Shown: positions 8,331 to 17,672 of the stretch, one piece after another
Position numbering within the stretch: the first letter of the stretch is position 1
How the letters are laid out: each line of letters opens with the position of its first letter
NCBI RefSeq assembly: GCF_003473545.1
Contig: NZ_QUCM01000011.1
Location: 24,191 to 88,190 of the forward strand
DNA length: 64,000 nucleotides
Origin: Clostridium sp. AM22-11AC
Lineage (GTDB): Bacteria; Bacillota; Clostridia; Lachnospirales; Lachnospiraceae
Reading direction: 5' to 3'
The notes under the pieces: model-generated
Databases searched by the model: none
What the model was told of the DNA's origin: nothing
Seen by the model: the letters and a program-made list of their open reading frames with translations, nothing else
Translations under genes and position numbers: made by a program

Positions 8331-10952
8331 TTATTTTTCCTCATATTCTTCGGAGTCCTCAGGATCATGTTCTTCTGAGCTGACCGGTTCCGGCTCTTTT
8401 CGAAATTCTTCGTCTGACTCTTCCTGAATATTTTCTTTAAAAGCTTCATCTTCCTGATCTGATCTTAACTTCCATCGAAGGATCACCCTGAACAGGTCTC
8501 CTTCTACCTCTATCTTCATGGTGCCGCCCTGGACTTCGGTAAAGCTTCTTGCAATGGCAAGACCAAGACCGGAGCCTTCTGTATTTCTGGACGCATCCCC
8601 TCTTACAAAACGTTCTGTCAGCTCTTCCGGTGAAATCTTCAGTTCTTCTGCGGAGATGTTTCGCAATGTTACCTGTACATATTCTCCGTCTTTTTCTGCC
8701 TTAATATAGGCTCTGGTGCCTTTCATGCCGTACTCGGTAATGTTCACCAGAAGGTTTTCAAAGATACGGCAGGTCTTCTGGCCGTCTAAGGATGCCGCCA
8801 GACGCTCATTTGGCAGGTCAAAGTGGAACTGGATGCCGCTGGCTTCTATTTTATCGGAAAGTTCAAAGCGTACCTGCTTTAACAGGCTGACTACATCTAC
8901 TTCTTCCGGGTGAAGGACCACGGTACCGTTTGCCGCCTTGCTTACCTCAAACAGGTCCTCGATCAGCTCTTTTAAGCGCATGGATTTCTGGTCTAAGATC
9001 TGGATGTAGGAGTTTCGTTCTTCTTCGGTAATATTTTCCTGCTTTAACAGGTTTACATAAGTAATAATGGCAGTCAATGGTGTTTTTAAGTCGTGGGAAA
9101 CATTGGTGATCAGCTCTGTTTTGGTCCGCTCACTTTTCACCTCTTTTTCCACTGCCTTTTTGAAGCCGTCCTGTACCTTAAACAGCTGGTTTTTAAATGG
9201 CTCAAAAATCCCTAAATCTTCCTCTTCTTTTACATCCAGGTTGCCCTCTGCCATTTCCTGAATACAGTTAAGGAGCTTGTGGTATTTTTCCTGTACTTTT
9301 CCCCAATATTTCTTTAAAAGGAAGAACAGTACCAGAGAATACAGTACTAATGCACCGATACCCCAGAACCACAGCAGTGAAATGCACGCAAGGATCACAA
9401 AGTTTGCAAGCACTGCCTTTCCTATGATCTTGCTGGAATTGCTTTCCCAGTCTGTCTGTGAAAACAGGTCCAGGCCAGTGCATACCCAGTGTTTGCAGAA
9501 ACGTAAGAATTTTCCAAGCCAGGTGCGCTCTTTAAAGTAACACCATGGTCCCAAACTGAAGAAGGAACGGAAACTGGTGACTCCCCAGTAAAACATTCCG
9601 TAAATGACCACCCAGAACAGGAAATTGGCTGCAACGGCCAGGGCATTGGCCATAACCGGTAAAAAGCCTGCTTTTGCCAGCTCTGCCTGGAGAGTTCCCG
9701 CCATAAAGCTGCGTACTATATCTAACGGGATCTCCATATTTAAGAAAAGCAGCAGCCAGCCCACTCCGATAACGCAAAGAGGCTCAAGTGACCAGCTGAA
9801 TATTTTCATTTTGACCACTTCCATTCCCGGGATAAAAGGGATAAGAAGTGCTGCCACCAGGACTGCCATGCTTACATATGCAACAACGGTGATAAATCCA
9901 TGACCGCTTTGATAATCATAATTATCATAAGCATATGCATTCCGTGGCTTTTCCTCATTCCAGCTTCCAAGCTGAGTCGGCTGACACCGGAATTTAATGG
10001 TCATATTTTTCGGACCACTGAATTCCAGACCAGATCTGCGGTAGCTGTTATTAAGTCTTGCAGCCAGGGGATCATAAAACTCAAAACGGCCAATGGAACG
10101 GATCAGGCCTGAACAGTTGCTTTCAAGACCTGTTACACCTGACACAGTCAGTCTGCCATTTTCATCAAAATGTACGGTAAACTGAAGTTCATTGTCTGCT
10201 ACTGTCCGGGAAAATATTTCCTCAGGAGCACTTACATTGCTGCGCAGGTAGCCGCCCTGTGGGTCCATGACCGCATAGGAGATACGTTCATTGTACTGGT
10301 TATAAAGATTATTCCAGCTGGTTCCCAGTTCATCGATCAGATCTGTTATTTCTTTTCTGAGAGCCGGAATGTCTTCTTCTGTTTCTGTAACATCTGCACC
10401 ATAAACTTCTTCGTCTGTAACTTCTGCGTTCTCACTTTCATCTGTCTGCTGTTCTGAAAGGGATGGATCGGCTGCAGCCCCATCGGTCACTGCATCTGTA
10501 TTTTCTGTGGCATCTGCACCGGCTGCTGTATGGTCCGTGTCCGGTGTTTCCGGCACATTCTGCGCATCTGTCGTATCCAGAATAGCCCCGGCCCCATCTC
10601 CTGTGAGAAATGTCTGGGAATAAGTAAGGATACCACCATTTTCTTCCTGTTTCTGCTGATGCCAGAGAACGTAGCTGAAATTCATCACCTGGGTGGTCAG
10701 ATTTCCGAACCCGCCTGCTGCTTCTGTTTCCTGCCTGCGGTTCCTGCTGTTGAATTCTGCAGCTTTCTCTTCCATATAGGGATATAGCCCCACCGTAGCA
10801 CCTGCCGCAATAAAAACCGTCAGTATCATGGCTATAATTCCCAGAATTTTCCAATTATGATTTTTCTTTACAACATTTCCGTTTGTAACATTTTCATTTC
10901 CAGCATTTTTCATTTCCAGATCATCATTGTTTTTCAAGTTTGTATCCAACAC
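8331..10952 (-). CDS. Membrane sensor histidine kinase with large extracytoplasmic domain
   Basis: An 873-residue kinase. After a cytoplasmic Asn-rich start there is a membrane segment at about 34-55, a large external region (about 56-350) with an acidic Thr/Asp/Ala-rich stretch, several further membrane segments (about 350-560) and a HAMP-like linker. HisKA follows with NVSHDLKTPLTAI, then HATPase with N-, G1- and G2-type boxes (ENLLVNITEYG, GSGLGLAIARS) and an acidic tail. The start is GTG 10952 behind AAAGGTGG. It overlaps the response regulator gene by 29 bases, so the two form a translationally coupled pair. The ligand is unknown. Confidence 0.9.
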   Translation of the reverse strand: MLDTNLKNNDDLEMKNAGNENVTNGNVVKKNHNWKILGIIAMILTVFIAAGATVGLYPYMEEKAAEFNSRNRRQETEAAGGFGNLTTQVMNFSYVLWHQQKQEENGGILTYSQTFLTGDGAGAILDTTDAQNVPETPDTDHTAAGADATENTDAVTDGAAADPSLSEQQTDESENAEVTDEEVYGADVTETEEDIPALRKEITDLIDELGTSWNNLYNQYNERISYAVMDPQGGYLRSNVSAPEEIFSRTVADNELQFTVHFDENGRLTVSGVTGLESNCSGLIRSIGRFEFYDPLAARLNNSYRRSGLEFSGPKNMTIKFRCQPTQLGSWNEEKPRNAYAYDNYDYQSGHGFITVVAYVSMAVLVAALLIPFIPGMEVVKMKIFSWSLEPLCVIGVGWLLLFLNMEIPLDIVRSFMAGTLQAELAKAGFLPVMANALAVAANFLFWVVIYGMFYWGVTSFRSFFSLGPWCYFKERTWLGKFLRFCKHWVCTGLDLFSQTDWESNSSKIIGKAVLANFVILACISLLWFWGIGALVLYSLVLFFLLKKYWGKVQEKYHKLLNCIQEMAEGNLDVKEEEDLGIFEPFKNQLFKVQDGFKKAVEKEVKSERTKTELITNVSHDLKTPLTAIITYVNLLKQENITEEERNSYIQILDQKSMRLKELIEDLFEVSKAANGTVVLHPEEVDVVSLLKQVRFELSDKIEASGIQFHFDLPNERLAASLDGQKTCRIFENLLVNITEYGMKGTRAYIKAEKDGEYVQVTLRNISAEELKISPEELTERFVRGDASRNTEGSGLGLAIARSFTEVQGGTMKIEVEGDLFRVILRWKLRSDQEDEAFKENIQEESDEEFRKEPEPVSSEEHDPEDSEEYEEK

Positions 10953-11631
10953 CCCACACCACCTTTATGTATTTCGGATCTTTTGGATCCACTTCGATTT
11001 TTTCACGGAGGTTGCGTATATGGACCATGACAGTATCTGTGTTGATGGCACGTTCGTTCCATACTCTTTCGTAGATCTCTTCTGCCGGGAAAACTCTTCC
11101 CGGATTGCGGATGAGAAGGAGAAGGATCTTGAATTCAATGGGAGTCACTTTTACATTTTTACCGTCTGCATTGACTTCCACTGTTTCCTCATTGACTTCC
11201 AGTCCGCCCACCTGGTGGATCTTTGGATTTTCCTTCTGCCCGGAATTTAACCGGTCTAAGAAACGGTGATATCTGCGCAGCTGGGAGTTGACTCTTGCCA
11301 TCAGTTCCATGGGGGTAAATGGCTTTGTCACATAGTCATCTGCTCCTATGTTGAGTCCCAGGATCTTATCTACCTCTTCTGTCTTTGCCGAAAGGAAGAT
11401 CACCGGAAAGTCATATTTTTCCCGCAGTTTCGCAGTCATGGTGATACCGTCCATTACCGGCATCATCACATCTACGATTGCCAGGTCGATAGGCCTTTCT
11501 TCCAGGATCTTTAAGCCTTCAAGGCCGTTTTCTGCCTGAAATACCTGGTATCCCTGGCTGCGCAGGAAAATTTCCACTCCCTGGCGTATTTCTTTGTCAT
11601 CCTCTACTAAAAGGATACTGTCTCCGTTCAT
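10924..11631 (-). CDS. OmpR/PhoB-type response regulator
   Basis: A 235-residue two-domain regulator partnered with the downstream kinase. The receiver domain (residues about 4-118) has the acidic pocket VEDD, phospho-Asp in LAIVDVMMPVMDG, and the switch residues LSAKT and the KPF motif DDYVTKPFTPMEL. A winged-helix DNA-binding domain (about 135-233) ends in the typical HIRNLREKIE and YIKVVWGVGYKLE. Start ATG 11631 is preceded by GGAGG. The upstream 226-base gap holds a hairpin at 11733-11757 (TTCTCCCGCC/GGCGGGGAGAA). Confidence 0.95.
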   Translation of the reverse strand: MNGDSILLVEDDKEIRQGVEIFLRSQGYQVFQAENGLEGLKILEERPIDLAIVDVMMPVMDGITMTAKLREKYDFPVIFLSAKTEEVDKILGLNIGADDYVTKPFTPMELMARVNSQLRRYHRFLDRLNSGQKENPKIHQVGGLEVNEETVEVNADGKNVKVTPIEFKILLLLIRNPGRVFPAEEIYERVWNERAINTDTVMVHIRNLREKIEVDPKDPKYIKVVWGVGYKLEKQ

Positions 11632-11760
11632 ATACTCATTTCCTCCTTACGGTTTATATAGTAGCAATGAATTTGAAAGAGGCGCTTCATAAAAAATGAA
11701 AGTTTTTCTAAAGAATTATATCACAGTAGGGCTTCTCCCGCCAGTAGGCGGGGAGAATGC

Positions 11761-11809
11761 AAAAAAAGGACCACCCGGCGCGGCCCGCAGGCCACACCAG
11801 AGCAGTCCC
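11761..11809 (-). terminator. Terminator of the peptide-use operon
   Basis: Minus-strand GC-rich hairpin (GGGACTGCTCTGG with CCGGGTGGTCC, plus an inner GTGGCC/GGCCGC stem) followed by seven T. It lies about 50 bases past the M42 stop codon. Confidence 0.72.
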
Positions 11810-11857
11810 TTTTTCACATTTTCCCAGATTTTTCCAAAATCCTGTTTTTAGAAACTC

Positions 11858-12955
11858 TTACAGGATATCCTGATGCATCAGATGCTTAATTCTCTCCTCA
11901 TTCAGTCCCTTGATAACCTCAACTGCCATGCGGACGGTGCTTTCTACATCTTCGATAGCACAGAAATTATAGTGGCTGTGTACATAACGGCTTGGAATGC
12001 CAAGTACCAGGGTTGGTACGGCTTTTCCTGCAAGGCTGATCTTGCCTGCGTTGGTGCTGCCGCCTCTTCTTACTGCGTCCTGGTAGGTGATACCCATGGT
12101 ATCGCCCAGTTCATGTGCATACTCTAAGAATGCAGGATTGGTAATATAACTCTTATCCATGCAGCGGATCTGTACGCCTTTATGCATGCCGCCCTGGGAT
12201 TTTTCAGGGCTGTAGTAGAAGTCGTCTGCAGGAGAGCCCTCAAATACGATAGCCAGATCCGGCTGTACCTGTGCAGAGGTAACGGTCGCGCCTCTCATAC
12301 CAACCTCTTCCTGGGAAGCGAATGCACCTACTACTTCTACTGCCAGGTCATCTTTTACTGCCTGTAATGCTCTTAATGTGTGGATGATGCAGGCACAGCC
12401 CATACGGTTGTCAAAGGCCTTGCCAAAGCATAATCCATGCTCTTCATCATACTCGAATGCAACTTCCGGAGCAGCCGGATCACCGATATTGATACCGAAG
12501 CTTTCCATTGCCTCTTTTTTGCTGCATGCGCCTACATCTAAGAACATTTCACGGATGTCAAGCGGTGCGCTCTTTTCTTTATCCGTCATAAAATGCACCG
12601 GACGGGAGGTGGTGATGCCCTTTACCAGCTTTCCGGCTCTGGTGCGTACCAGTAAGGTATGTGCCGGGATACTTGGCAAGTCCATTCCACCTAACATGAT
12701 CAGGCTTAACAGACCATTTTCCATGATCCCCTGTACCATAAATCCGCACTCATCTGTATGGGCATCCAGCATCAGCACCGGCTTTTTTCCATTTGCATTT
12801 CCGCCGATTCTTGCGTATACATTATTCATGGCATCGTTGGTCAGGCTCATGCCTGTGCAGTGGTCCCTTACCGCCCTTACTACATCTTCCTCAAATCCGC
12901 TTGGGCCAAAGGCATTGGTCAGGTCCTTTAATACATTGATATCAATCATGTTCAT
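11858..12955 (-). CDS. M42-family metallopeptidase (glutamyl/aspartyl aminopeptidase type)
   Basis: A 365-residue cytoplasmic dinuclear-metal aminopeptidase of the PepA/FrvX/YsdC group. These form tetrahedral dodecamers and trim N-terminal residues from short peptides. Metal ligands and catalytic residues are in place: DAHTDECGFM, bridging Asp in FDNRMGCA, catalytic Glu pair in SQEEVGMRG, Asp/Glu in FEGSPADD and the final His in PSRYVHSHYN. The start is ATG 12955 (or ATG 12949, better spaced from AGAGGA). It overlaps the iadA stop by 14 bases and is the last gene of the operon. Confidence 0.92.
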   Translation of the reverse strand: MNMIDINVLKDLTNAFGPSGFEEDVVRAVRDHCTGMSLTNDAMNNVYARIGGNANGKKPVLMLDAHTDECGFMVQGIMENGLLSLIMLGGMDLPSIPAHTLLVRTRAGKLVKGITTSRPVHFMTDKEKSAPLDIREMFLDVGACSKKEAMESFGINIGDPAAPEVAFEYDEEHGLCFGKAFDNRMGCACIIHTLRALQAVKDDLAVEVVGAFASQEEVGMRGATVTSAQVQPDLAIVFEGSPADDFYYSPEKSQGGMHKGVQIRCMDKSYITNPAFLEYAHELGDTMGITYQDAVRRGGSTNAGKISLAGKAVPTLVLGIPSRYVHSHYNFCAIEDVESTVRMAVEVIKGLNEERIKHLMHQDIL

Positions 12956-14108
12956 ATGTTCCTCTTACAAGAAGAGTTCCTCCTTCCATCATCTTACGGC
13001 CGCCTGCAATGACGGTATCTAAGGTTAAGTCATCTTTGATCAGCAGGATGTCTGCGTCAGCACCTGCCACGATATGCCCCTTTTTCTTCTCGATCTCCAG
13101 CGCTTTGGCAACATTGGATGTAAAATAGGTCAGTGCCTCAGCAAAGTCAAAGCCGCCTCTGGTAACTAAAGAACACATCTGTGCATACATATTTCCCACA
13201 TCCGTAACACCGATCTCTTTTAACATGCCTGCTTCATCGTAGCTGGACCAGCTTCCCTGACCGTCAGAGCTGAAGGTAATGTGATCCATAGGAACATCTG
13301 CTGCCTTTGCCTCTTCAAGAAGTGCAGGCATTGGATCATGTCCGATGACCGGCTCGCCATTTACAAAGTCTTCACAGGTAATGTCAATATAACCGCCCAT
13401 TTTTGCCAGCTTCAGTCCATCCAGATACAGTTCATGGTTGCGGCTCATATGAGTAGGCTGGAAGGTCTTTACAGGGATATCAGTTTCAGCCAGCGCCTCA
13501 AATACAGGCCCTAATTTTTTCTTTCCGCTTCCCATATGTAAAACGATAAATCCAGGCTTTCCGCCGATCATGCCTGCAGTACGCACATCACTTCCTAAAC
13601 GGATCAGCTCATCTACTGAAATATTTGGCGCCCTGTGGTCAGAAAGCGCCAGCTTTAAGCCCATGATCTCGTCTACAAAGGCAATATCCTTCTTTACGCT
13701 TCCTGTTAAGGTCACCGGCGGATAGCCATAGGCACCGCAGAGAGCATAGGCAGTAATGCCTTCTTCCTTTAATGCCTTTACCTTTGCTAACAAATCCTCT
13801 ACACTGCGGGACATATCATCGGTTCCAAGCAGTCCTAACACAGTGGTGATACCTGCCTTTAAAATAGAAGAAAGTTCGATCTGAGGTGTTCTTGTGTGGA
13901 AGCTTCCTTCTCCGCCGCCTCCTGTTACATGTACATGGCGGTCAATAAGACCAGGTGTTAAGCGCATTCCCTTTGCGTCGATGACCTGACAGCCGGTACC
14001 TCCTTCCAGGTTATCTCCTACTGCCTCGATCTTTCCTCCGCACACTAAAACATCCTTGATCCCAAGGTGTTCCGGTGCGTATACATCAGCCTGTTTCAAT
14101 AATATCAT
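12942..14108 (-). CDS. iadA: Isoaspartyl (beta-aspartyl) dipeptidase
   Basis: A 388-residue amidohydrolase that cleaves beta-aspartyl dipeptides arising from Asn/Asp isomerisation. All metal and catalytic positions of the E. coli IadA family are recognisable: RHVH (residues 57-60), the carboxylated Lys in GLKLALSDHR, His in VLHMGSG, His in FQPTHMSRNHELY and Asp in FSSDGQGSW. Start ATG 14108 follows AGGAG by 12 bases and gives the usual family length. The frame stays open for another 300 bases upstream, but that stretch is a palindromic intergenic repeat and not protein. It lies between M20 and M42 peptidase genes. Confidence 0.95.
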   Translation of the reverse strand: MILLKQADVYAPEHLGIKDVLVCGGKIEAVGDNLEGGTGCQVIDAKGMRLTPGLIDRHVHVTGGGGEGSFHTRTPQIELSSILKAGITTVLGLLGTDDMSRSVEDLLAKVKALKEEGITAYALCGAYGYPPVTLTGSVKKDIAFVDEIMGLKLALSDHRAPNISVDELIRLGSDVRTAGMIGGKPGFIVLHMGSGKKKLGPVFEALAETDIPVKTFQPTHMSRNHELYLDGLKLAKMGGYIDITCEDFVNGEPVIGHDPMPALLEEAKAADVPMDHITFSSDGQGSWSSYDEAGMLKEIGVTDVGNMYAQMCSLVTRGGFDFAEALTYFTSNVAKALEIEKKKGHIVAGADADILLIKDDLTLDTVIAGGRKMMEGGTLLVRGTYEHD

Positions 14109-14189
14109 GGTTATATTTTCTCCTAAATATATTATATGTTCTCTCGGAATCTTTCTGTACCTGATTTTGTGAGAAGATTTTTTGTCAGT

Positions 14190-14330
14190 TGTACCCAAAT
14201 TTCTGAGGCGTACGCGGTGCGTACGTTGATGAAATTCGGGTGCGACTGGCGGAAAATCGGCCACAAAGGCAGGTGCAGGAAAGACTCCGAGAGGACATCC
14301 AAATTTTCCAGACGCAGCTGCGTCCGGACC
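14190..14330. repeat. Palindrome-rich intergenic element upstream of iadA
   Basis: The 235-base gap between the M20 and iadA genes contains nested inverted repeats: CCCAAATTTC/GAAATTCGGG (14194-14203, 14231-14240) around CGTACGC-GGT-GCGTACG (14209-14225), then a perfect 14-base palindrome GACGCAGCTGCGTC (14311-14324). A 22-base block (14254-14275, minus strand) matches 19609-19630 (plus strand) at 19 positions. It looks like a dispersed REP-like repeat inside the operon. Confidence 0.6.
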
Positions 14331-14343
14331 GGATATCCATCTT

Positions 14344-15573
14344 TTACTTTTCTTTGTAGAAGTCCGGTACGACTTTTTCATGGTACTCTGCTGCCGCCTG
14401 ACGAAGGCTTTCATCTAACAGCAGGTCAAGACCGGTCATTGCCAGTCCCTGTGCCCCCTTGATGCAGATCTCATCTGCAGCCGGTTCTGCTGCTGCTTTG
14501 GCATATTCTTTGGAATGTGCCGGGATTTCTTCATCTGTAATAGACAGATAATCATGGATCGCCGGGATCTTAATGGACACATTTCCAATGTCAGAAGAAC
14601 CAAACAGCAGTTTCGGATCCGGCAGACACATGCCAACGCCTACGCGGGCCATATTTTCCTTAAAGTCTTCACAGATCGGCAGACATGGATAACGCTCTGC
14701 ATAAATGGGTTCTGACTCGATCCGGACCTTTGCCCCTGTAAGGCTTTCTGCACGTTTTGCACAGCCGATGATCATGTTCTGAAGCTCATCAATACGCTTC
14801 ATGGTAGCCGCACGGATACAGAACTCCGATTTGGAAAATCCCGGAATTACGTTAGAAGCAGTTCCGCCCTCTAAAATAACACCGTTTACATTGTCCTCTG
14901 TTTCAAATAACGGACGCAGCATATCGATCTGGTTAAACACGCTGATAGCCGCTGTCAGGGCATTGATGCCAGTTGCCGGTGCAGAGGAATGGGCAGACTG
15001 TCCTGTAAAGGAAATGGTAAGACTTCCGGAAGCTCTTCCGTTCCGGTTAATATAGTTCCTGCTTTCACCGCCACAGGTGGGATGGATCATCAGTGCAAAA
15101 TCCACTCCATCAAAGCCGCCCCGTTCCAGCATAATAGCCTTTCCGGCACCTCCTTCTTCTGCAGGAGTTCCAATGATCCTTACTTCTCCTGCAATTCCCA
15201 TTTCCACAAATATTTTTGCCAGAGAAGCAAATGCACCGGAAGCACAGGTGGCGATCACATTGTGGCCGCAGCCATGTCCTACGCCTCTTAAAGCATCATA
15301 TTCTGCCAAAAACGCCACTACCGGGCCTTTTCCTGTTCCTTTTTTCACTGCCTTAAAGGATGTTGGAAGGTCACAATAATCTCTTTCTGTTTCAAATCCC
15401 TGTTTTTCCAGAAAATCACATATTTTAGCAGATGATTTAAACTCCTGAAAACCGATCTCCGGTTCATCATGGATGCTATGGGAAAGTTCGATCAGCTGCG
15501 GTCTTAACCGTTCTGCTTCCTCACAGATCTTTTTCTTCCATTCATCCACAGAAATCCCTTTTATTTCTGTCAT
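14344..15573 (-). CDS. M20-family metallopeptidase/amidohydrolase (M20D type)
   Basis: A 409-residue di-metal hydrolase of the M20 family, which includes aminoacylases, AbgB-type amidohydrolases and dipeptidases. Start ATG 15573 is preceded by GGAGGTG. Motifs: SHSIHDEPEIGFQEFKS near the N-terminus, metal site EYDALRGVGHGCGHN, catalytic GTPAEEGGAGK, and the dimerisation-lid residues SFTGQSAHSSAPATGINAL. It is encoded just after the peptide importer and before iadA, so it probably acts on an imported peptide or N-acyl-amino acid. Exact substrate unknown. Confidence 0.9.
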   Translation of the reverse strand: MTEIKGISVDEWKKKICEEAERLRPQLIELSHSIHDEPEIGFQEFKSSAKICDFLEKQGFETERDYCDLPTSFKAVKKGTGKGPVVAFLAEYDALRGVGHGCGHNVIATCASGAFASLAKIFVEMGIAGEVRIIGTPAEEGGAGKAIMLERGGFDGVDFALMIHPTCGGESRNYINRNGRASGSLTISFTGQSAHSSAPATGINALTAAISVFNQIDMLRPLFETEDNVNGVILEGGTASNVIPGFSKSEFCIRAATMKRIDELQNMIIGCAKRAESLTGAKVRIESEPIYAERYPCLPICEDFKENMARVGVGMCLPDPKLLFGSSDIGNVSIKIPAIHDYLSITDEEIPAHSKEYAKAAAEPAADEICIKGAQGLAMTGLDLLLDESLRQAAAEYHEKVVPDFYKEK

Positions 15574-15658
15574 GATCCACACCTCCAAAAAATAAAATGT
15601 GTATACAAAAAGCTGCAGACGTATCCAAATGGCGCCTGCAGCCTTACTTAATTACAGC

Positions 15659-16663
15659 TTAAAGCAGATGACAAGCAGCCATATGTCCTGGTTCTACTTC
15701 ACGCAGCACCGGCTTTTCCTGACGGCAGCGGTCGGTAGCATATGGGCATCGGTCGCTGAAATAACAGCCCTTTGGAAGGTTTACAGGGCTTGGGATCTCT
15801 CCCTTTGCATCAATTCCCTGAACCAGCGGCTTTTCGCCTACAGTAGGAACTGCTGCAAACAGCACCTTGGTATACGGATGTACCGGATTGGTGAAAAGGG
15901 TGTGTTTATCTCCCATTTCCACAATACTTCCCAGATACATAACGCCCAGTCTGTCACTGATGTGGCGTACAACTGATAAGTCATGTGCAATAAACAGATA
16001 AGAGAAATTAAATTCATCTTTCAGATCCATTAACAGGTTTAAGATCTGGGCCTGAATGGATACGTCCAGAGCGGATACCGGCTCATCGGCAATGATGAAC
16101 TCCGGATTTACAGCTAAGGCTCTTGCAATACCAATACGCTGTCTCTGTCCGCCGGAGAACTGATGAGGATATCTTCCAGCCTGCTCCGGTCTTAAACCAA
16201 CACGGGCTAAAATACTCATGCAGCGTTCTCTTGCTTCTTCTTTGGTCTTTGCAATGCCATGGAACAGAAGAGGTTCCATAATGATGTCAGCAACTCTCTG
16301 TCTCGGATTTAAGGATGCATAAGGATCCTGGAAGATCATCTGCATGCTCTTGCGGTAAGGAAGAAGCTCATTTGGTCCTAAGTGGCTGATATCTTTTCCT
16401 TTATAGAGTACCTGTCCGGAGGTTGGCTCCAGGAGGCGAATAACGGTTCTTGCTGTAGTAGATTTACCGCAGCCGCTTTCTCCTACCAGACTGAAAACTT
16501 CCCCTTTTTTAATCTCAAAGCTTACATCATTTACAGCGTGAACTACTTTATCTTCTTTTACAAGCTTTCCCTTTTCAAAACGAAGGGACTGCAGGAGGCC
16601 TTTTGTAAGGTGGAACTCCTGACATACATTTTTTACTTCAATGAGAGTCTTGGATGTTTCCAT
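15659..16663 (-). CDS. dppF: Oligo/dipeptide ABC transporter ATP-binding protein (DppF/OppF type)
   Basis: A 334-residue ATPase. Walker A GESGCGKST, Q-loop FQDPYASLNPRQ, signature FSGGQRQR, Walker B FIIADEPVSALDVS and the C-terminal Cys cluster (GCYFSDRCPYATDRC) that binds an iron-sulfur cluster or zinc in this family. The stop codon of the preceding ATPase gene directly abuts this ATG. It forms the heterodimeric engine with DppD for the permeases encoded upstream. Confidence 0.94.
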   Translation of the reverse strand: METSKTLIEVKNVCQEFHLTKGLLQSLRFEKGKLVKEDKVVHAVNDVSFEIKKGEVFSLVGESGCGKSTTARTVIRLLEPTSGQVLYKGKDISHLGPNELLPYRKSMQMIFQDPYASLNPRQRVADIIMEPLLFHGIAKTKEEARERCMSILARVGLRPEQAGRYPHQFSGGQRQRIGIARALAVNPEFIIADEPVSALDVSIQAQILNLLMDLKDEFNFSYLFIAHDLSVVRHISDRLGVMYLGSIVEMGDKHTLFTNPVHPYTKVLFAAVPTVGEKPLVQGIDAKGEIPSPVNLPKGCYFSDRCPYATDRCRQEKPVLREVEPGHMAACHLL

Positions 16664-17662
16664 TTATGCTTCCTCCTGTTCTTTTTTCTTTAACAGTGGG
16701 AAGTGACATGCAGCCATATGGCCCGGTCCCACTTCCTGCATCTGCGGCTTTTCATGGCGGCAGATCTCCTGGCAGTATTTACATCTTGGTGCAAAATAAC
16801 AGCCTTCCGGCAGCTCAAACATATTTGGAACCATACCAGGAATATAGTCCAGACGGTCTCTGTCCTCATACAGCTTTGGAATAGAATTTAAAAGTCCCTC
16901 AGTGTATGGATGTGCATTATGATAAATAATATCCTCTGTTTTTCCGGTCTCTACCAGTTTTCCACAGTACATAACATTGATCTTGTCAACCATCTGGGAT
17001 ACAACTGCCAGGTCATGAGTGATCAGCATCAGAGAGGTATTATGCTCCTTCACCAGCTTTTTCATAAGCTTTAATATCTGTTCCTGAATGGTAACATCCA
17101 GGGCAGTAGTAGGCTCATCTGCGATCAGCAGCTTCGGATTAGTAGCCAGTGCAATGGCAATGATAACACGCTGGCGCATACCACCGGAAAACTGGTTTGG
17201 ATATTCTTTTAAGCGTTCTTCCGGATTTGGGATGCCTACTGCATGGAGCAGCTCAATACAGCGCTCTCTTCTCTGCGCCTTGTTCATCTGTGGCTCATGA
17301 AGGATCAGCACTTCTTCCATCTGTCTCTGGATGGTATAAAGAGGATTTAAAGATGTCATAGGATCCTGGAATACCATGGAAATGTCTTTTCCACGGATCT
17401 TTGACATATCTCTTTCACTGATCTTTGCCAGGTCTTTTCCATCAAACATGATATGGTCTGCATCTACCACACCTGGATCTTCTACCAGCTTTAAGATAGA
17501 GAAACTGGTAACAGACTTTCCGCTTCCGGACTCACCTACGATACCTAAGATCTCACCTTCTTTTAAGCTGAAGCTTACATTATCTACTGCTTTTACCACG
17601 CCCTTGAAGGTGTGGAAATATGTTTTTAATCCCTGTACGTCTAATAATACTTTATCTTCCAT
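16664..17662 (-). CDS. dppD: Oligo/dipeptide ABC transporter ATP-binding protein (DppD/OppD type)
   Basis: A 332-residue ATPase. Walker [10 protein letters not shown]-loop [10 protein letters not shown], signature FSGGMRQR, Walker [15 protein letters not shown]-loop LITHDLAVV, and the C-terminal [14 protein letters not shown] cluster common to Opp/Dpp ATPases. Start ATG 17662 has GGAGGTGCGGT upstream. Third cytoplasmic-side gene of the operon order A-B-C-D-F. Confidence 0.94.
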   Translation of the reverse strand: MEDKVLLDVQGLKTYFHTFKGVVKAVDNVSFSLKEGEILGIVGESGSGKSVTSFSILKLVEDPGVVDADHIMFDGKDLAKISERDMSKIRGKDISMVFQDPMTSLNPLYTIQRQMEEVLILHEPQMNKAQRRERCIELLHAVGIPNPEERLKEYPNQFSGGMRQRVIIAIALATNPKLLIADEPTTALDVTIQEQILKLMKKLVKEHNTSLMLITHDLAVVSQMVDKINVMYCGKLVETGKTEDIIYHNAHPYTEGLLNSIPKLYEDRDRLDYIPGMVPNMFELPEGCYFAPRCKYCQEICRHEKPQMQEVGPGHMAACHFPLLKKKEQEEA

Positions 17663-17672
17663 ACCGCACCTC

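Noticed and set aside
12378..13022. 214-residue plus-strand frame opposite the M42 gene
   Set aside because: The minus strand encodes a complete M42 peptidase with all metal ligands; this frame is its shadow.
14109..14414. 100-residue N-terminal extension of the isoaspartyl dipeptidase in the same open frame
   Set aside because: The stretch is made of palindromic intergenic repeat, overlaps the M20 gene, and ATG 14108 has an AGGAG site and gives the normal IadA length.
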